In this document: positions 8,238-16,474 of the stretch, in pieces
Layout: the number at the start of each line of letters is the position of its first letter
How positions within the stretch are numbered: the stretch's first letter is position 1
Assembly: GCA_017471325.1 (NCBI GenBank)
Contig: JAFUUX010000019.1
Location: 1-53,985, forward strand
Reading direction: 5' to 3'
DNA from: Lachnospiraceae bacterium
GTDB lineage: Bacteria > Bacillota > Clostridia > Lachnospirales > Lachnospiraceae
DNA: 53,985 nt
Translations under genes and position numbers: made by a program
The notes under the pieces: generated by a model
Told to the model about the DNA's origin: nothing
Database searches by the model: none
Seen by the model: the letters and a program-made list of their open reading frames with translations, nothing else

Positions 8238-9257
8238 TTAATACTTGCCGAGCAGTTTCAGCACTGCCCGGTTTCCTCTGGCAAAAAAATATCCCAGATG
8301 TCCCCTGCGTAAATGCCTGCGGACTGTCTGCAGGCTGCGCTTTCTGTCCTCTCCGGTATTGTCTTTCTCCCCGATGTGATAGATCCCCAGCGCCCATTTC
8401 AACCCGCATTCCTTCGCCGTTTCATAAAAGGGGCTCAACTCTTCCGCACGGTATTCCTGCCTGTGTTCATACAGATACTTCAGATCCGGATAATGCCGGA
8501 TATCACTGATCCTGTGAAACCGCGGCGCCAGTTCCCTCTCTATGCTGTAGCCGATCATGTTGGATGCCGACTGCTTCAGCAGATCGATCGCATTCCAGGA
8601 AGAACCCTGCACCTGACGGTATGCTCCCATGCACTCCGGCAGATAATACATCTTCCCGTGCCGAAACAGCCAGAAAGTGATATTGTTGTCATCAAAATTG
8701 GCTGCCAATGCGCCCTGCGGCTTATCTTCCTTATAGATATTGCGGAACAGCACTGCATTGGCCTGCAGAAACATCAGTTTCCAGTATTGCTCCAGCCGGA
8801 ACTTATGCTCCTTCTTTGCCCTGCACAGCGGCATCTCATGTCCGTCCGGATATGCCATCAGCAGGTTGTGCGCGCACATCACGCAATCCGCATTTTCCGG
8901 CTTTTCCAGGATATCCGCCTGCCGCTGCAGTTTCTTCGGATCGATATAATAATCATCACCGTCCAAAAAAGTGCAATATTCACCTTTGGCATGCTCCAGC
9001 AGATTTAAGCGGTTGGCCGCCGAACGGTTCACGCGGTTATACACCACCCCCGCCTCGCGCGGCATCCGATACAGCGTGATCCGCCCCGGAAAACGCCTGC
9101 TATACTCCTGCACGATCTCCACCGTGCCATCCGAAGACCCGTCATCTCCTACCAGGATCTCCACAGGAAATGAAGTTTCCTGCTGCAGCACGCTGTCCAG
9201 AGCCTCTGCGATATAATTCTCTAAATTATAGGTGGTGATCAGTACGCTTACCAGCAT
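8238..9257 (-). CDS. Glycosyltransferase family 2
   Basis: A GT-A enzyme of about 339 residues. SVLITTYNLENYIAEALDSVL, LVGDDGSSDGTVEIV and YCTFLDGDDYYIDP are the nucleotide- and metal-binding blocks. The start was set at the ATG at 9257, which gives the usual short lead to the first strand (MLVSVLITTYN) and has GGGAAAG seven bases upstream. A GTG at 9278 would add MTRERTE. A solo palindrome of the MITE family lies just upstream (9290-9325), so the leader may be structured. It is part of the left glycan run; the sugar is not known. Confidence 0.85.
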   Translation of the reverse strand: MLVSVLITTYNLENYIAEALDSVLQQETSFPVEILVGDDGSSDGTVEIVQEYSRRFPGRITLYRMPREAGVVYNRVNRSAANRLNLLEHAKGEYCTFLDGDDYYIDPKKLQRQADILEKPENADCVMCAHNLLMAYPDGHEMPLCRAKKEHKFRLEQYWKLMFLQANAVLFRNIYKEDKPQGALAANFDDNNITFWLFRHGKMYYLPECMGAYRQVQGSSWNAIDLLKQSASNMIGYSIERELAPRFHRISDIRHYPDLKYLYEHRQEYRAEELSPFYETAKECGLKWALGIYHIGEKDNTGEDRKRSLQTVRRHLRRGHLGYFFARGNRAVLKLLGKY

Positions 9258-9289
9258 TTCCGTTCTTTCCCGTGTCACATATCATACGC

Positions 9290-9325
9290 GTAACTGTTCA
9301 GAACCCCCTGGGTTCTGACAGTTAC
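9290..9325 (+). repeat. Solo palindrome, left-end type of the IS66-like MITE
   Basis: A 36-bp dyad with arms GTAACTGT and ACAGTTAC and a central AGAACCC/GGGTTCT stem. It is identical to the left end of the full elements. It fills the gap between the stop of the GT4 at 9327 and the start of the GT2 at 9257. No flanking duplication and no T-run are seen. Confidence 0.8.
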
Positions 9326-9326
9326 C

Positions 9327-10571
9327 TTATTTTTTCTGTATATCATGCACCGACGGTACCCAGCGCAGGAACGGTACCCTATGGATCTCATGCAGGATCA
9401 TGCGTATCTTTTTGCCGTTGTTATCCAGGTTTTCCCGCGGCTTGTAATATGCCGCCGGCCGGCTCTCATCAGCTTCCCGCAATACCCGCAGCCACTGCGC
9501 GCATAATTTATCCGGCAGGAACGTGTTTCTGGCAAATACCGCTGCCGCTTTGCCCATATTGTTATTCAGTGTTTCATCTTTCAGCAGCCGTACCAGTGTA
9601 GGTACCAGTTCCGATATCTCCGGATATAAGAGCCCTGTTTCTTTATCCTTTACGGCATCGCAGAGACCGTTTTTTCTGCGGCATACCACCGGTACCCCGC
9701 AGGCCTCCATCTCTACCGCTGCCAGTCCGAATGTTTCTGTCCCCAGCGGATTAATGATCCCCACCGCCGTATCCTGAAACACCTCATACTTTTCCGTGCC
9801 CAAGATCCCGTGGAATACCACGCCGGGCAGCACATTTCCGTTTGCATCCTTCAGCCCTGCCATGAACTGTTCTTCATAAGACTGCTCTGCATATCCGTAT
9901 GGGCCCATCTGCGCATCCGCATCATAAAGCCTGCCATTTCCGATCACATGCAGCGTGGCCTCCGGTACCTGTGCCAGGATCTCCTTCCAGAAGGCTGCCA
10001 GGATATGGAAATTCTTATCCGGGATCAGGGAACCTACATAAGTCACGCGCTTTTCTTTTACATCCCCGCGCAGGTATTTTTCTGACGGCGGGATAAACGG
10101 ATTGATCACAAAATCCATCTTATCGCAGATCAGATCATCAATATACAGGTCATACATTTCCCGCCCGACCGCGACCACACGCTTCACCTGCGGTGTCTCA
10201 CGGAACAACTGTATCTCCTGATATGTCAGACGGTTGTGCATCCAGAACACATAGCGCAGGTCGATACGGTCCAGGAGCGCATACACGGCTTCCTCCTGGT
10301 GATTGCGCAGCAGTATCGTGTGCTGCCCGTCCTCTGCCGCCTTCCGCAGCCCGTCCAGCGCGCTGTCTACCCGGATGAGCGTATCACAGGGCAGTTTCAC
10401 ATCCTGCACGCTGTATACGGTAAGTTCTGTTTTCCCGGAAGCTGTAAGCGCCTGCAGGATCAGCGCAAAACAAAACGCCGTGCCCCCCACACCGGGATTT
10501 CCCAGTTCCGGTCTGCTCAGGTTGTGCTGCTGCGCTTCCGGTTCATGAAATAACACCGCTAATTTCTGCAT
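9327..10571 (-). CDS. Glycosyltransferase family 4 (GT-B)
   Basis: A 414-residue GT-B protein. The C-terminal donor domain contains VTYVGSLIPDKNFHIL, LHVIGNGRLYD and GIINPLGTETFGLAAVEMEACGVP, the last matching the GT4 E-x7-E loop (E-T-F-G-L-A-A-V-E). The N-terminal half has LLRNHQEEAVYALLD and YVFWMHNRLTYQE, which resemble GT4 enzymes that act on lipid-linked acceptors. No membrane segments are seen. It follows the membrane protein gene at 10710-12164 with a 138-base gap that contains no obvious gene or terminator. The specific sugar is unknown. Confidence 0.87.
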   Translation of the reverse strand: MQKLAVLFHEPEAQQHNLSRPELGNPGVGGTAFCFALILQALTASGKTELTVYSVQDVKLPCDTLIRVDSALDGLRKAAEDGQHTILLRNHQEEAVYALLDRIDLRYVFWMHNRLTYQEIQLFRETPQVKRVVAVGREMYDLYIDDLICDKMDFVINPFIPPSEKYLRGDVKEKRVTYVGSLIPDKNFHILAAFWKEILAQVPEATLHVIGNGRLYDADAQMGPYGYAEQSYEEQFMAGLKDANGNVLPGVVFHGILGTEKYEVFQDTAVGIINPLGTETFGLAAVEMEACGVPVVCRRKNGLCDAVKDKETGLLYPEISELVPTLVRLLKDETLNNNMGKAAAVFARNTFLPDKLCAQWLRVLREADESRPAAYYKPRENLDNNGKKIRMILHEIHRVPFLRWVPSVHDIQKK

Positions 10572-10709
10572 TACCTGACCTCCATGAAAATAACGGCTGG
10601 ATCCATTTAATCTATTCTATAAGGATACACTATTTCCTGCCGTTTTTCAATCGTGCGTTGCCTTCGCCACATCCGTCCCCCCGGATCCGGTTATGATCCG
10701 GCGGCCGCT

Positions 10710-12164
10710 TTACATCCGCGCCTTGCGGATCTGCAGCCCCACCGTCAGGATCAGGTTCACTGCTATTCCTGCTGCCAGCACTGCATATACCGTCTTTTTC
10801 TGCCATTTCTTCCCGCATAGTCCGATCAGCAGATAACTGTCCCCCAGAAAGGCAAAGTATAAAAAGATCAGCGTGCGGTGCCATGAAGAAAACATGGTAG
10901 GGGACAGCATCAGGGCCATGCGCACGGCAAATCCCGTTCCCAACGCCCAGATCATGCCAAGCCTGGTCCAGAACGGCAGCAGCAGATGCCAGAGCAGATA
11001 CAGTGCCGCCGCAATATATACCGCAAAAGCAGCCAGCTCCAGGATCTGTATCACCGCGTCTTTTGTCTCCGTCAGATAGATGGCCGGCGTGGTAAAATCA
11101 TAGTTTGTCTTATGCCCGATCAGAAAATCCCTGATAAAATAATACGCGGTGAAAACAACATCTATCAGCAGCGGTATCACACTGACAGCCCTTCCAAGGC
11201 GGCCTTTTCCCCCAGCCTCCTGCTGCCATCCCGTGAAAAACAAAAGCAGCGAGAACAGGAAAAACGGTACATCCGGGATCACCACGAAATGCTCAAAGAC
11301 AAATACGGCACATAGGCGGAACTTTTGAAAGAAATTCAGATCCGGGAACTCCGGCATCCAGTTGGCCGCCTCCATCGCCGTACGCTCCCCGTTTCCCGGT
11401 GCCGACAGTGCAAATACCAGACCGGCGACCCCGATCAGAAGCGCCGCTATTTCATAACCGCAATCGGAAGGGAGCGCTGCCTCCGACCGCTGCCCCTCGT
11501 GTGCCGGCTCTGTATTTCCACCACATGTATTTTTTGCGCTCCGCCGGCATACAAAATACCGCAGCAGCAGAAACGCCGCCGCAAATACCAGCACGGTAGC
11601 CGACATCTCACAGTTCGCTGTAAATACCAGCGCCGCCGCATAGAGAACATACTGCCATGCCGCAGGCTTTTCCCCGCGCACCCGTCTGACCACGCCGCTC
11701 AGCGCATACATCAGCGTTGCCATGGGCCACATATAATTGAGGCTGGTGCAGATCCACCCCGCCGAGCCCATATGCATATACGGATAGATGGCAAACAGCG
11801 CGAGCACCAGCAGGTTTTCCTTTTTCTGCCGATCCCCCACCAGCACCACGCAGGCCGAATGGCACAGCAGGATGCAGATCAGCGTATCCAGCAGCTGCCA
11901 TACGATAAACGGGCATTTCACCAGGATAAACAATATACTTTCCGACAATACCCGCGACGAATCCGTCAGATACCGGTGTACGATCAGAGCCGGCAGGGAA
12001 TCCCACATCCCCGCCACATCCCTGAAATACACGTCATCATTCGTAAACCCCACAAAAGTCAGGTGCAGCAGCAGAAAAAATCCGGCGCAGACCGCCATGC
12101 TGACCGCATACCAGTTCCGCTGCCCTTCTTTCATTGTCGTATTGTGCGTTCTTTCTTCCTTCAT
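10710..12164 (-). CDS. Polytopic membrane protein, possibly DUF6056/GT-C-like
   Basis: A 484-residue integral membrane protein with roughly ten hydrophobic stretches. The first (WYAVSMAVCAGFFLLLHLTF) is followed by GFTNDDVYFRDVAG. An acidic pair in the first external loop is the usual catalytic position in GT-C glycosyltransferases. A SLNYMWPMATLMYAL segment and a charged loop around 215-245 follow. The overall look resembles DUF6056-type proteins of polysaccharide clusters; that naming is from memory and tentative. A later ATG (12134, MKEGQRN) is an alternative start, because neither site has a strong ribosome binding site. The likely role is lipid-linked sugar transfer or glycan polymerisation, inferred from topology and context. 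Confidence 0.7.
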   Translation of the reverse strand: MKEERTHNTTMKEGQRNWYAVSMAVCAGFFLLLHLTFVGFTNDDVYFRDVAGMWDSLPALIVHRYLTDSSRVLSESILFILVKCPFIVWQLLDTLICILLCHSACVVLVGDRQKKENLLVLALFAIYPYMHMGSAGWICTSLNYMWPMATLMYALSGVVRRVRGEKPAAWQYVLYAAALVFTANCEMSATVLVFAAAFLLLRYFVCRRSAKNTCGGNTEPAHEGQRSEAALPSDCGYEIAALLIGVAGLVFALSAPGNGERTAMEAANWMPEFPDLNFFQKFRLCAVFVFEHFVVIPDVPFFLFSLLLFFTGWQQEAGGKGRLGRAVSVIPLLIDVVFTAYYFIRDFLIGHKTNYDFTTPAIYLTETKDAVIQILELAAFAVYIAAALYLLWHLLLPFWTRLGMIWALGTGFAVRMALMLSPTMFSSWHRTLIFLYFAFLGDSYLLIGLCGKKWQKKTVYAVLAAGIAVNLILTVGLQIRKARM

Positions 12165-12198
12165 TCTGCCAATATATCCTTAATAAATCCGGGTTTGC

Positions 12199-12215
12199 GG
12201 GGGACACGCTCCCCC
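12199..12215 (-). other. GC-rich hairpin between GT10 and the membrane protein gene
   Basis: GGGGGA/TCCCCC arms with a 5-base loop lie directly after the stop of the GT10 gene, with an imperfect outer AAATCC/GGATTT stem. No T-run follows on the minus strand, so attenuation or mRNA protection is more likely than full termination. Confidence 0.4.
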
Positions 12216-12220
12216 GGGAT

Positions 12221-13228
12221 TTAATAATCCTTCCTGATCCGCGAGATAGCCTGCGCTTTTACCTTGTGCATCAAATGCATGGGGCGCTTGATCACATCCA
12301 GGGCCTGTTTTACTTTGGTGGCATCCGCCAGTTTCTTCTGGTAGTCCCGCCCTACATAAACCATGTTGCGGCGCTTGGCCTTCTCTATATCCTGGTCAAA
12401 GATGTTGCATAAAAAGGCATCGCAGTAATCCTCTTTTAGACACTCCGCTGCCTGGGACTTTGGCAGCACCATGGGTGCCTTCACCATGCGCAGATACTCC
12501 TCTTCGTTTTCCCACACCTCTTTGATCCGCGCGATCGCCGATGGGATATCCGGAAAGTCCATGCAGTCTATGAAAGAATCCGGATTGAACTCCTGCTTCA
12601 CATCCGGGCTGCCCCAGTAGATGGGAATGGTATCCCCGGCAAAGGCCTGCAGGATCTTTTCCGTAGTATAGCCATTCATCGTGGAATTTTCAAATGCCAG
12701 GGTAAAGCGGTATGCTTTTTCAAAGGCCACCTTGTCCGCAACCGGCCCGCCCACATTGTTGCGGTACTTTCCGCCGGAATCCACCGGCAGCACCTCGTTC
12801 AGCGCCTTGTACATCAGGTCTCTTTCGCCCGCCGCGTAGGGATTGGACACCACACGGTTGCAAAACTTCTTTTTGTTCAGATAATAGGCATCATCAAAGG
12901 TGTGCTTTTTCAGCGCCATCGCCACATCCTCCGGGTAGAGCACATAATGCGGCAGACGCAGGTAACGGTCCTCAAAGGTGATGTAATGAAAGCCCATGGC
13001 GTAATCATACAGGTTAAAATCCGGTATGATGTTTTCCCCGGTATAATAGATCTTTACGCAGTCCTGGTATGCAAAATGCTTTTGCGAAAAGCAGGAACAG
13101 AACACATAATCCGGCTTGTCCGCGATCTCGATCTCATAATATTTTTTCAGGATATTGTAGAAGTAGTTGTCTGTCTTTACAAAGTCCGGCCAGAAATCCA
13201 CAAAATCGATCTTTATCGTTTTTTTCAT
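12221..13228 (-). CDS. Alpha-1,3/4-type fucosyltransferase (GT10)
   Basis: A protein of about 335 residues matching the GT10 fucosyltransferase family, which transfers fucose from GDP-fucose in alpha-1,3 or alpha-1,4 linkage to GlcNAc-type acceptors. The diagnostic C-terminal block is present: FTLAFENSTMNGYTTEKIL followed by GDTIPIYWGSPDVKQEF and FIDCMDFPD. The N-terminal half has YYTGENIIPDFNLYDYAMGF, as in bacterial members. The ATG at 13228 has AGAGGTG five bases upstream; a GTG two codons earlier is weaker. The C-terminus is Lys/Arg-rich without a membrane helix, which in other bacteria gives peripheral membrane binding. A second fucosyltransferase lies two genes upstream. Confidence 0.88.
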   Translation of the reverse strand: MKKTIKIDFVDFWPDFVKTDNYFYNILKKYYEIEIADKPDYVFCSCFSQKHFAYQDCVKIYYTGENIIPDFNLYDYAMGFHYITFEDRYLRLPHYVLYPEDVAMALKKHTFDDAYYLNKKKFCNRVVSNPYAAGERDLMYKALNEVLPVDSGGKYRNNVGGPVADKVAFEKAYRFTLAFENSTMNGYTTEKILQAFAGDTIPIYWGSPDVKQEFNPDSFIDCMDFPDIPSAIARIKEVWENEEEYLRMVKAPMVLPKSQAAECLKEDYCDAFLCNIFDQDIEKAKRRNMVYVGRDYQKKLADATKVKQALDVIKRPMHLMHKVKAQAISRIRKDY

Positions 13229-13285
13229 CTGCACCTCTCCAAATGTATTTGGCTGTTCGGAACATTCCGTAAAGAATGCCCCAGT

Positions 13286-13316
13286 GTAACTGTTCAGAAC
13301 GGGTTCTGACAGTTAC
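13286..13316 (+). repeat. Solo palindrome of the MITE family, shortened
   Basis: A 31-bp dyad, GTAACTGTTCAGAAC then GGGTTCTGACAGTTAC. The flanks GCCCCAGT (13278-13285) and GCCCAGGT (13317-13324) agree at six of eight positions, which may be a decayed target duplication. Confidence 0.7.
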
Positions 13317-13350
13317 GCCCAGGTTACCTTTTTTCAAAACAAGCGCTTTC

Positions 13351-14295
13351 TTACCAGTAACACCCGTTTTCCACATTTTCCACGCCGGAATCCAGCCCCT
13401 CGGTTTTTAAGGAAGGGGAAGTCCAGGCGTCATTGTAATACTGCTGCATCTGCGGCATATCCTTCCAGCGCGCCCCCAGTATGCCAAACAGAAGCTGCAG
13501 GGAACCCCCGATCTGTATCGCCTGCTTTCCGGCGCGCTTTAGTTTCACTGCCAGCGGCAGGCCATAGGCTCCGCAGGCGATCAGCGCCACGTCAAAATCT
13601 TCTTTCATGGCTTCCCCGTACATATAATCCAGCGCGTCAAACCAGGTGGCAAAGCGCGGATCCGGCTGTCCCAAAAGCGTCTGCACCGCCTTGACCGTGC
13701 GCAGGGAAAAGGCCGGCAGTATGTCCGTCCCCGGAAAAAGCTGTTCCCGTTTCGCGTACTGTTTTTCGACGCTCTCCGCAAACGGATGGATCACCACCAC
13801 ACGCTTGCCCGCCAGCGCCGCCGTCCAGGGGTCCTCCGGGCTGTACCAGGGCTCCAGGCCTTCCAGCAGGCCATAGGTCATATCTTTTTTTCCGAATTTT
13901 TTCAGGAAATAATCCTCCATCTGATTGAACCATACGCCCATTAGATCCACATCCGAGAGATTTTCCTCCATCAGGCGCGAAAACCGCGCGAAATCATCCA
14001 TATCCCCGAAAAAGCCGGACAGATTTACCAGCAGGTTTTGGATAAATGCTTTCTGCTTCTCGTCATGGTACTCCGGCTGGCATACCACCATCGCCTTGCA
14101 CTCCGAGCCGCCGAGCCGCGCTGCCGCAAACGGCTCCTTTGTCCCCAGCATCTCCTTCAGCCGCCGGTTGGTTTCCGTAAGCGTCAGTATCCTGCGTCCG
14201 TTATACATTTTTGTCGCCAGTTTCCAGCCAAAGTGCGTATGCAGAAACATCCGCAGTTTCCAGGAAAGGCGTTTTATGCTCCATTCCATGCCCAT
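13351..14295 (-). CDS. Uncharacterised polysaccharide-cluster protein, possibly GT-D-like
   Basis: A 314-residue soluble protein not matched to a well-known family with certainty. Visible blocks are FAAARLGGSECKAM near residue 55, a Trp-rich stretch SDVDLMGVWFNQMEDYF, GLEPWYSPEDPWTAALAGKR, VVVIHPFAESVEKQY, and the glycine-rich DVALIACGAYGLPLAVKLK followed by AIQIGGSLQLLFGILG. The R-x-G-x-E start and the late glycine-rich strand recall GT-D/DUF1792 glycosyltransferases, but this is inference from motif order only. It sits between two fucosyltransferase genes (GT11 upstream, GT10 downstream), which argues for a role in making or processing the same fucosylated glycan. Confidence 0.7.
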   Translation of the reverse strand: MGMEWSIKRLSWKLRMFLHTHFGWKLATKMYNGRRILTLTETNRRLKEMLGTKEPFAAARLGGSECKAMVVCQPEYHDEKQKAFIQNLLVNLSGFFGDMDDFARFSRLMEENLSDVDLMGVWFNQMEDYFLKKFGKKDMTYGLLEGLEPWYSPEDPWTAALAGKRVVVIHPFAESVEKQYAKREQLFPGTDILPAFSLRTVKAVQTLLGQPDPRFATWFDALDYMYGEAMKEDFDVALIACGAYGLPLAVKLKRAGKQAIQIGGSLQLLFGILGARWKDMPQMQQYYNDAWTSPSLKTEGLDSGVENVENGCYW

Positions 14296-14312
14296 AGATT
14301 TACTCTGCTTCC

Positions 14313-15227
14313 TTATACCAGCATCCAGTGCTTCCGTGCCAGCGCCAGTTCCTCATCCGCCTTATACTGCCTGGGCGCGATGACCGTGCTGCCTTCTTTT
14401 TCCCCCAGCACCGCCCCCCAGTAACTGAAAGAACTGTTGGCGATGATCATATGCTTACAGCAGGACATCATCTGCATATCCCTGTAACTTTCCTTTCCGG
14501 CATGGTGTACCATCCGGTGATCGCCCAGAAAGGCAAAGTTCTGCCGGATGTATTCCACATCATCCGAAAATACATAAAAGACGGGATCATTTACCTGCTC
14601 CCGCAGTTTTTCCACCGCCCTCTCATAATAAGCCGTGCCTAAAATATCGAACACATTCCCCACATAATCCCCGCGGCGCACATGTACGGCTACGGAATCC
14701 TCCCGCCGCATCTCCTCCGCTATCCGGGCATCCTCTCCCGTAAGCGGCTGCGCAAACTGCAGATCCCGCCGCACCTGCCCCTCGCAAAAGGCAAGATACG
14801 CATCGGAACAAAATACACCCTCGATATACCAGTCCCTTTCCGGATCCAGATCTTCAAACTGCGGATCATAAACATACTGCTGTGGTCCGAAATTAAAGAT
14901 ATGTCCCTCCGGCATGGTACGCGCCGCATTCTTCCGTTTGGCGATCTGCCGGGAAAGATAGCGCAGCGCCGCCAGTTTATGATAACGCGGATAGTATTCG
15001 TGGACCTTGGCCACTTCCTCATAGGTCGCGGCCGGCAGTTCGATCCCGAAGACACGCTTCAATTCATAGCCCTGATGCTCCTGCCAGTTGCGGTCAAACC
15101 AGGTCAGATCCGCCTTCAGCAGGGACGTGTCTATGCCGCGCTGTTTCAGCCGTTCCCGAAAAAAACAGTAAAATGTATATTCAAACATCTGGTTGCCCAA
15201 GCCACCATGAAAACGGATCAGGTACAC
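14313..15227 (-). CDS. Alpha-1,2-fucosyltransferase (GT11)
   Basis: A 304-residue GT11-family enzyme, predicted to transfer fucose from GDP-fucose to O-2 of a galactose-type acceptor. All family motifs are present. Motif I is IRFHGGLGNQMFEYTFYCFF at the N-terminus. The GDP-binding VAVHVRRGDYVG (HxRRxD) lies near the middle, then FYVFSDDVEYIRQNF, and IIANSSFSYWGAVLG near the C-terminus. The start is GTG at 15227, with GAGGAG about 6 bases upstream. It lies 21 bases after a GT4 gene in the left glycan run, two genes before the GT10 fucosyltransferase. Confidence 0.93.
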   Translation of the reverse strand: MYLIRFHGGLGNQMFEYTFYCFFRERLKQRGIDTSLLKADLTWFDRNWQEHQGYELKRVFGIELPAATYEEVAKVHEYYPRYHKLAALRYLSRQIAKRKNAARTMPEGHIFNFGPQQYVYDPQFEDLDPERDWYIEGVFCSDAYLAFCEGQVRRDLQFAQPLTGEDARIAEEMRREDSVAVHVRRGDYVGNVFDILGTAYYERAVEKLREQVNDPVFYVFSDDVEYIRQNFAFLGDHRMVHHAGKESYRDMQMMSCCKHMIIANSSFSYWGAVLGEKEGSTVIAPRQYKADEELALARKHWMLV

Positions 15228-15248
15228 GTGTTGTTCTCCTCTTTCACT

Positions 15249-16463
15249 CTACAGATCACCCTTTCGCAGGCTGTCATACAGTTTCAGGACCGCAGCTGTA
15301 TTTGCCTCTGCCGGAAAATGCTCCGCCGCACGCTTTTTGGCATTCTCCCCCAGCCGCTTGCGCAGTGCCGCATCCTTCATCAGTTTTCGCATCGCCTGCT
15401 TTAAGCCTTCCTTATCATGATAGAGCAGCCCCGTCTCTTCCGCAACGATCTCCGGCGTGGCGCCGCTCTCATAACCGATCACCGGCAGCCCGGCCAGCAT
15501 ATACTCTACCGTCACCAGGCCAAAGCCTTCATGCTCCGAAGCCATCAGCCCCACATCACTTTGCAGAAGCAGCGCGGGGATATCCTTTACAAACCCGGCA
15601 AACTCCGCGATTTCAGATAGTCCGTGTTTCCGCGCAAACCTGCGCAGTTTCTTTTCATACGCCGGCTGTCCGGTTCCCGCAAAGGTGACGTGAAAATCCC
15701 GCTCTCCCTCCGCGTACAATGCCGCTGCTGCCTGCAGCACCATCAACTGCTGTTTTTTCGGGAACAGATAAGCGACATAGACGAAGCGGATCGTATCCGC
15801 CCTCTGCTTTGCGGCAGAAGGCAGCGCGGCCGCCAATATCTTTCCGGCCTCCACCCCGTCATAGATGCGCACCACATTTGCCGCCGGGTATTTTTCCCGC
15901 ATATATTCCTTCAGTGCATCCGAGATCGTCACCAGACAGGCCGCCTGCTCATAATACCTCCGCACCTGCGCCTCCGGGTAAAAATATTCCATCCCGTAAT
16001 GCTCCTGTGCAAATTCCCGGATATGCCACACATGCATGCAGCCCAGCCGTTCCGCCAGCATGGCGCCCGTACCGATCACGCTGGAATTGGAATGGATCAC
16101 ATCGATGCCCTCGTCCTTAAAATACTGATACAAACACTCCAGTTCCTCTGCGATCTGCCGCCTGCGCTTTTTTCTTTTGATTGCAAAACTGACCGGCTCC
16201 TTATAAATAGCCTGCCACTGCGTCACCGGACAGATATAGCAATGCAGTCTCGCCGCAGGATCCCGCATGTCTTTTTCTGCGGCGGCCGTATGCAGCGTAT
16301 ATGCCACGCCTTCTTTTTTCAGTGTTTCCACAAACCCGCCTGCCGACGGAAGCACCAGATACGGTATATGCGCACCGCTTTTTAGCATCCCCCGGATCAG
16401 ATCCAGCAGGGCACGGTTGGCACCGTACATATTGTCATAATGGCTGATGAACAAGATCTTCAT
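15249..16463 (-). CDS. Glycosyltransferase family 4 (GT-B)
   Basis: A 404-residue GT-B enzyme. The N-terminus KILFISHYDNMYGANRALLDLI is a standard GT4 acceptor domain with the glycine/asparagine loop. The C-terminal donor domain has VTFAGTGQPAYEKKLR, IAEFAGFVKDIPALLLQSDVG and MASEHEGFGLVTVEYMLAG (E-x7-E), then GLLYHDKEGLKQAM. It lies 11 bases downstream of the ABC exporter gene, so it is the second gene of the left glycan run. No membrane helix is visible. The donor sugar is unknown. Confidence 0.88.
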   Translation of the reverse strand: MKILFISHYDNMYGANRALLDLIRGMLKSGAHIPYLVLPSAGGFVETLKKEGVAYTLHTAAAEKDMRDPAARLHCYICPVTQWQAIYKEPVSFAIKRKKRRRQIAEELECLYQYFKDEGIDVIHSNSSVIGTGAMLAERLGCMHVWHIREFAQEHYGMEYFYPEAQVRRYYEQAACLVTISDALKEYMREKYPAANVVRIYDGVEAGKILAAALPSAAKQRADTIRFVYVAYLFPKKQQLMVLQAAAALYAEGERDFHVTFAGTGQPAYEKKLRRFARKHGLSEIAEFAGFVKDIPALLLQSDVGLMASEHEGFGLVTVEYMLAGLPVIGYESGATPEIVAEETGLLYHDKEGLKQAMRKLMKDAALRKRLGENAKKRAAEHFPAEANTAAVLKLYDSLRKGDL

Positions 16464-16474
16464 AACGCCCGCTC

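Noticed and set aside
9290..9325. Solo palindromes as rho-independent terminators
   Set aside because: The stems are good, but no T-run follows on either strand and they sit between closely spaced genes of one operon. They match the mobile element end exactly.
10572..10709. Small gene between the membrane protein and the GT4
   Set aside because: No frame has a start with a ribosome binding site or a plausible composition. It is treated as an empty gap.
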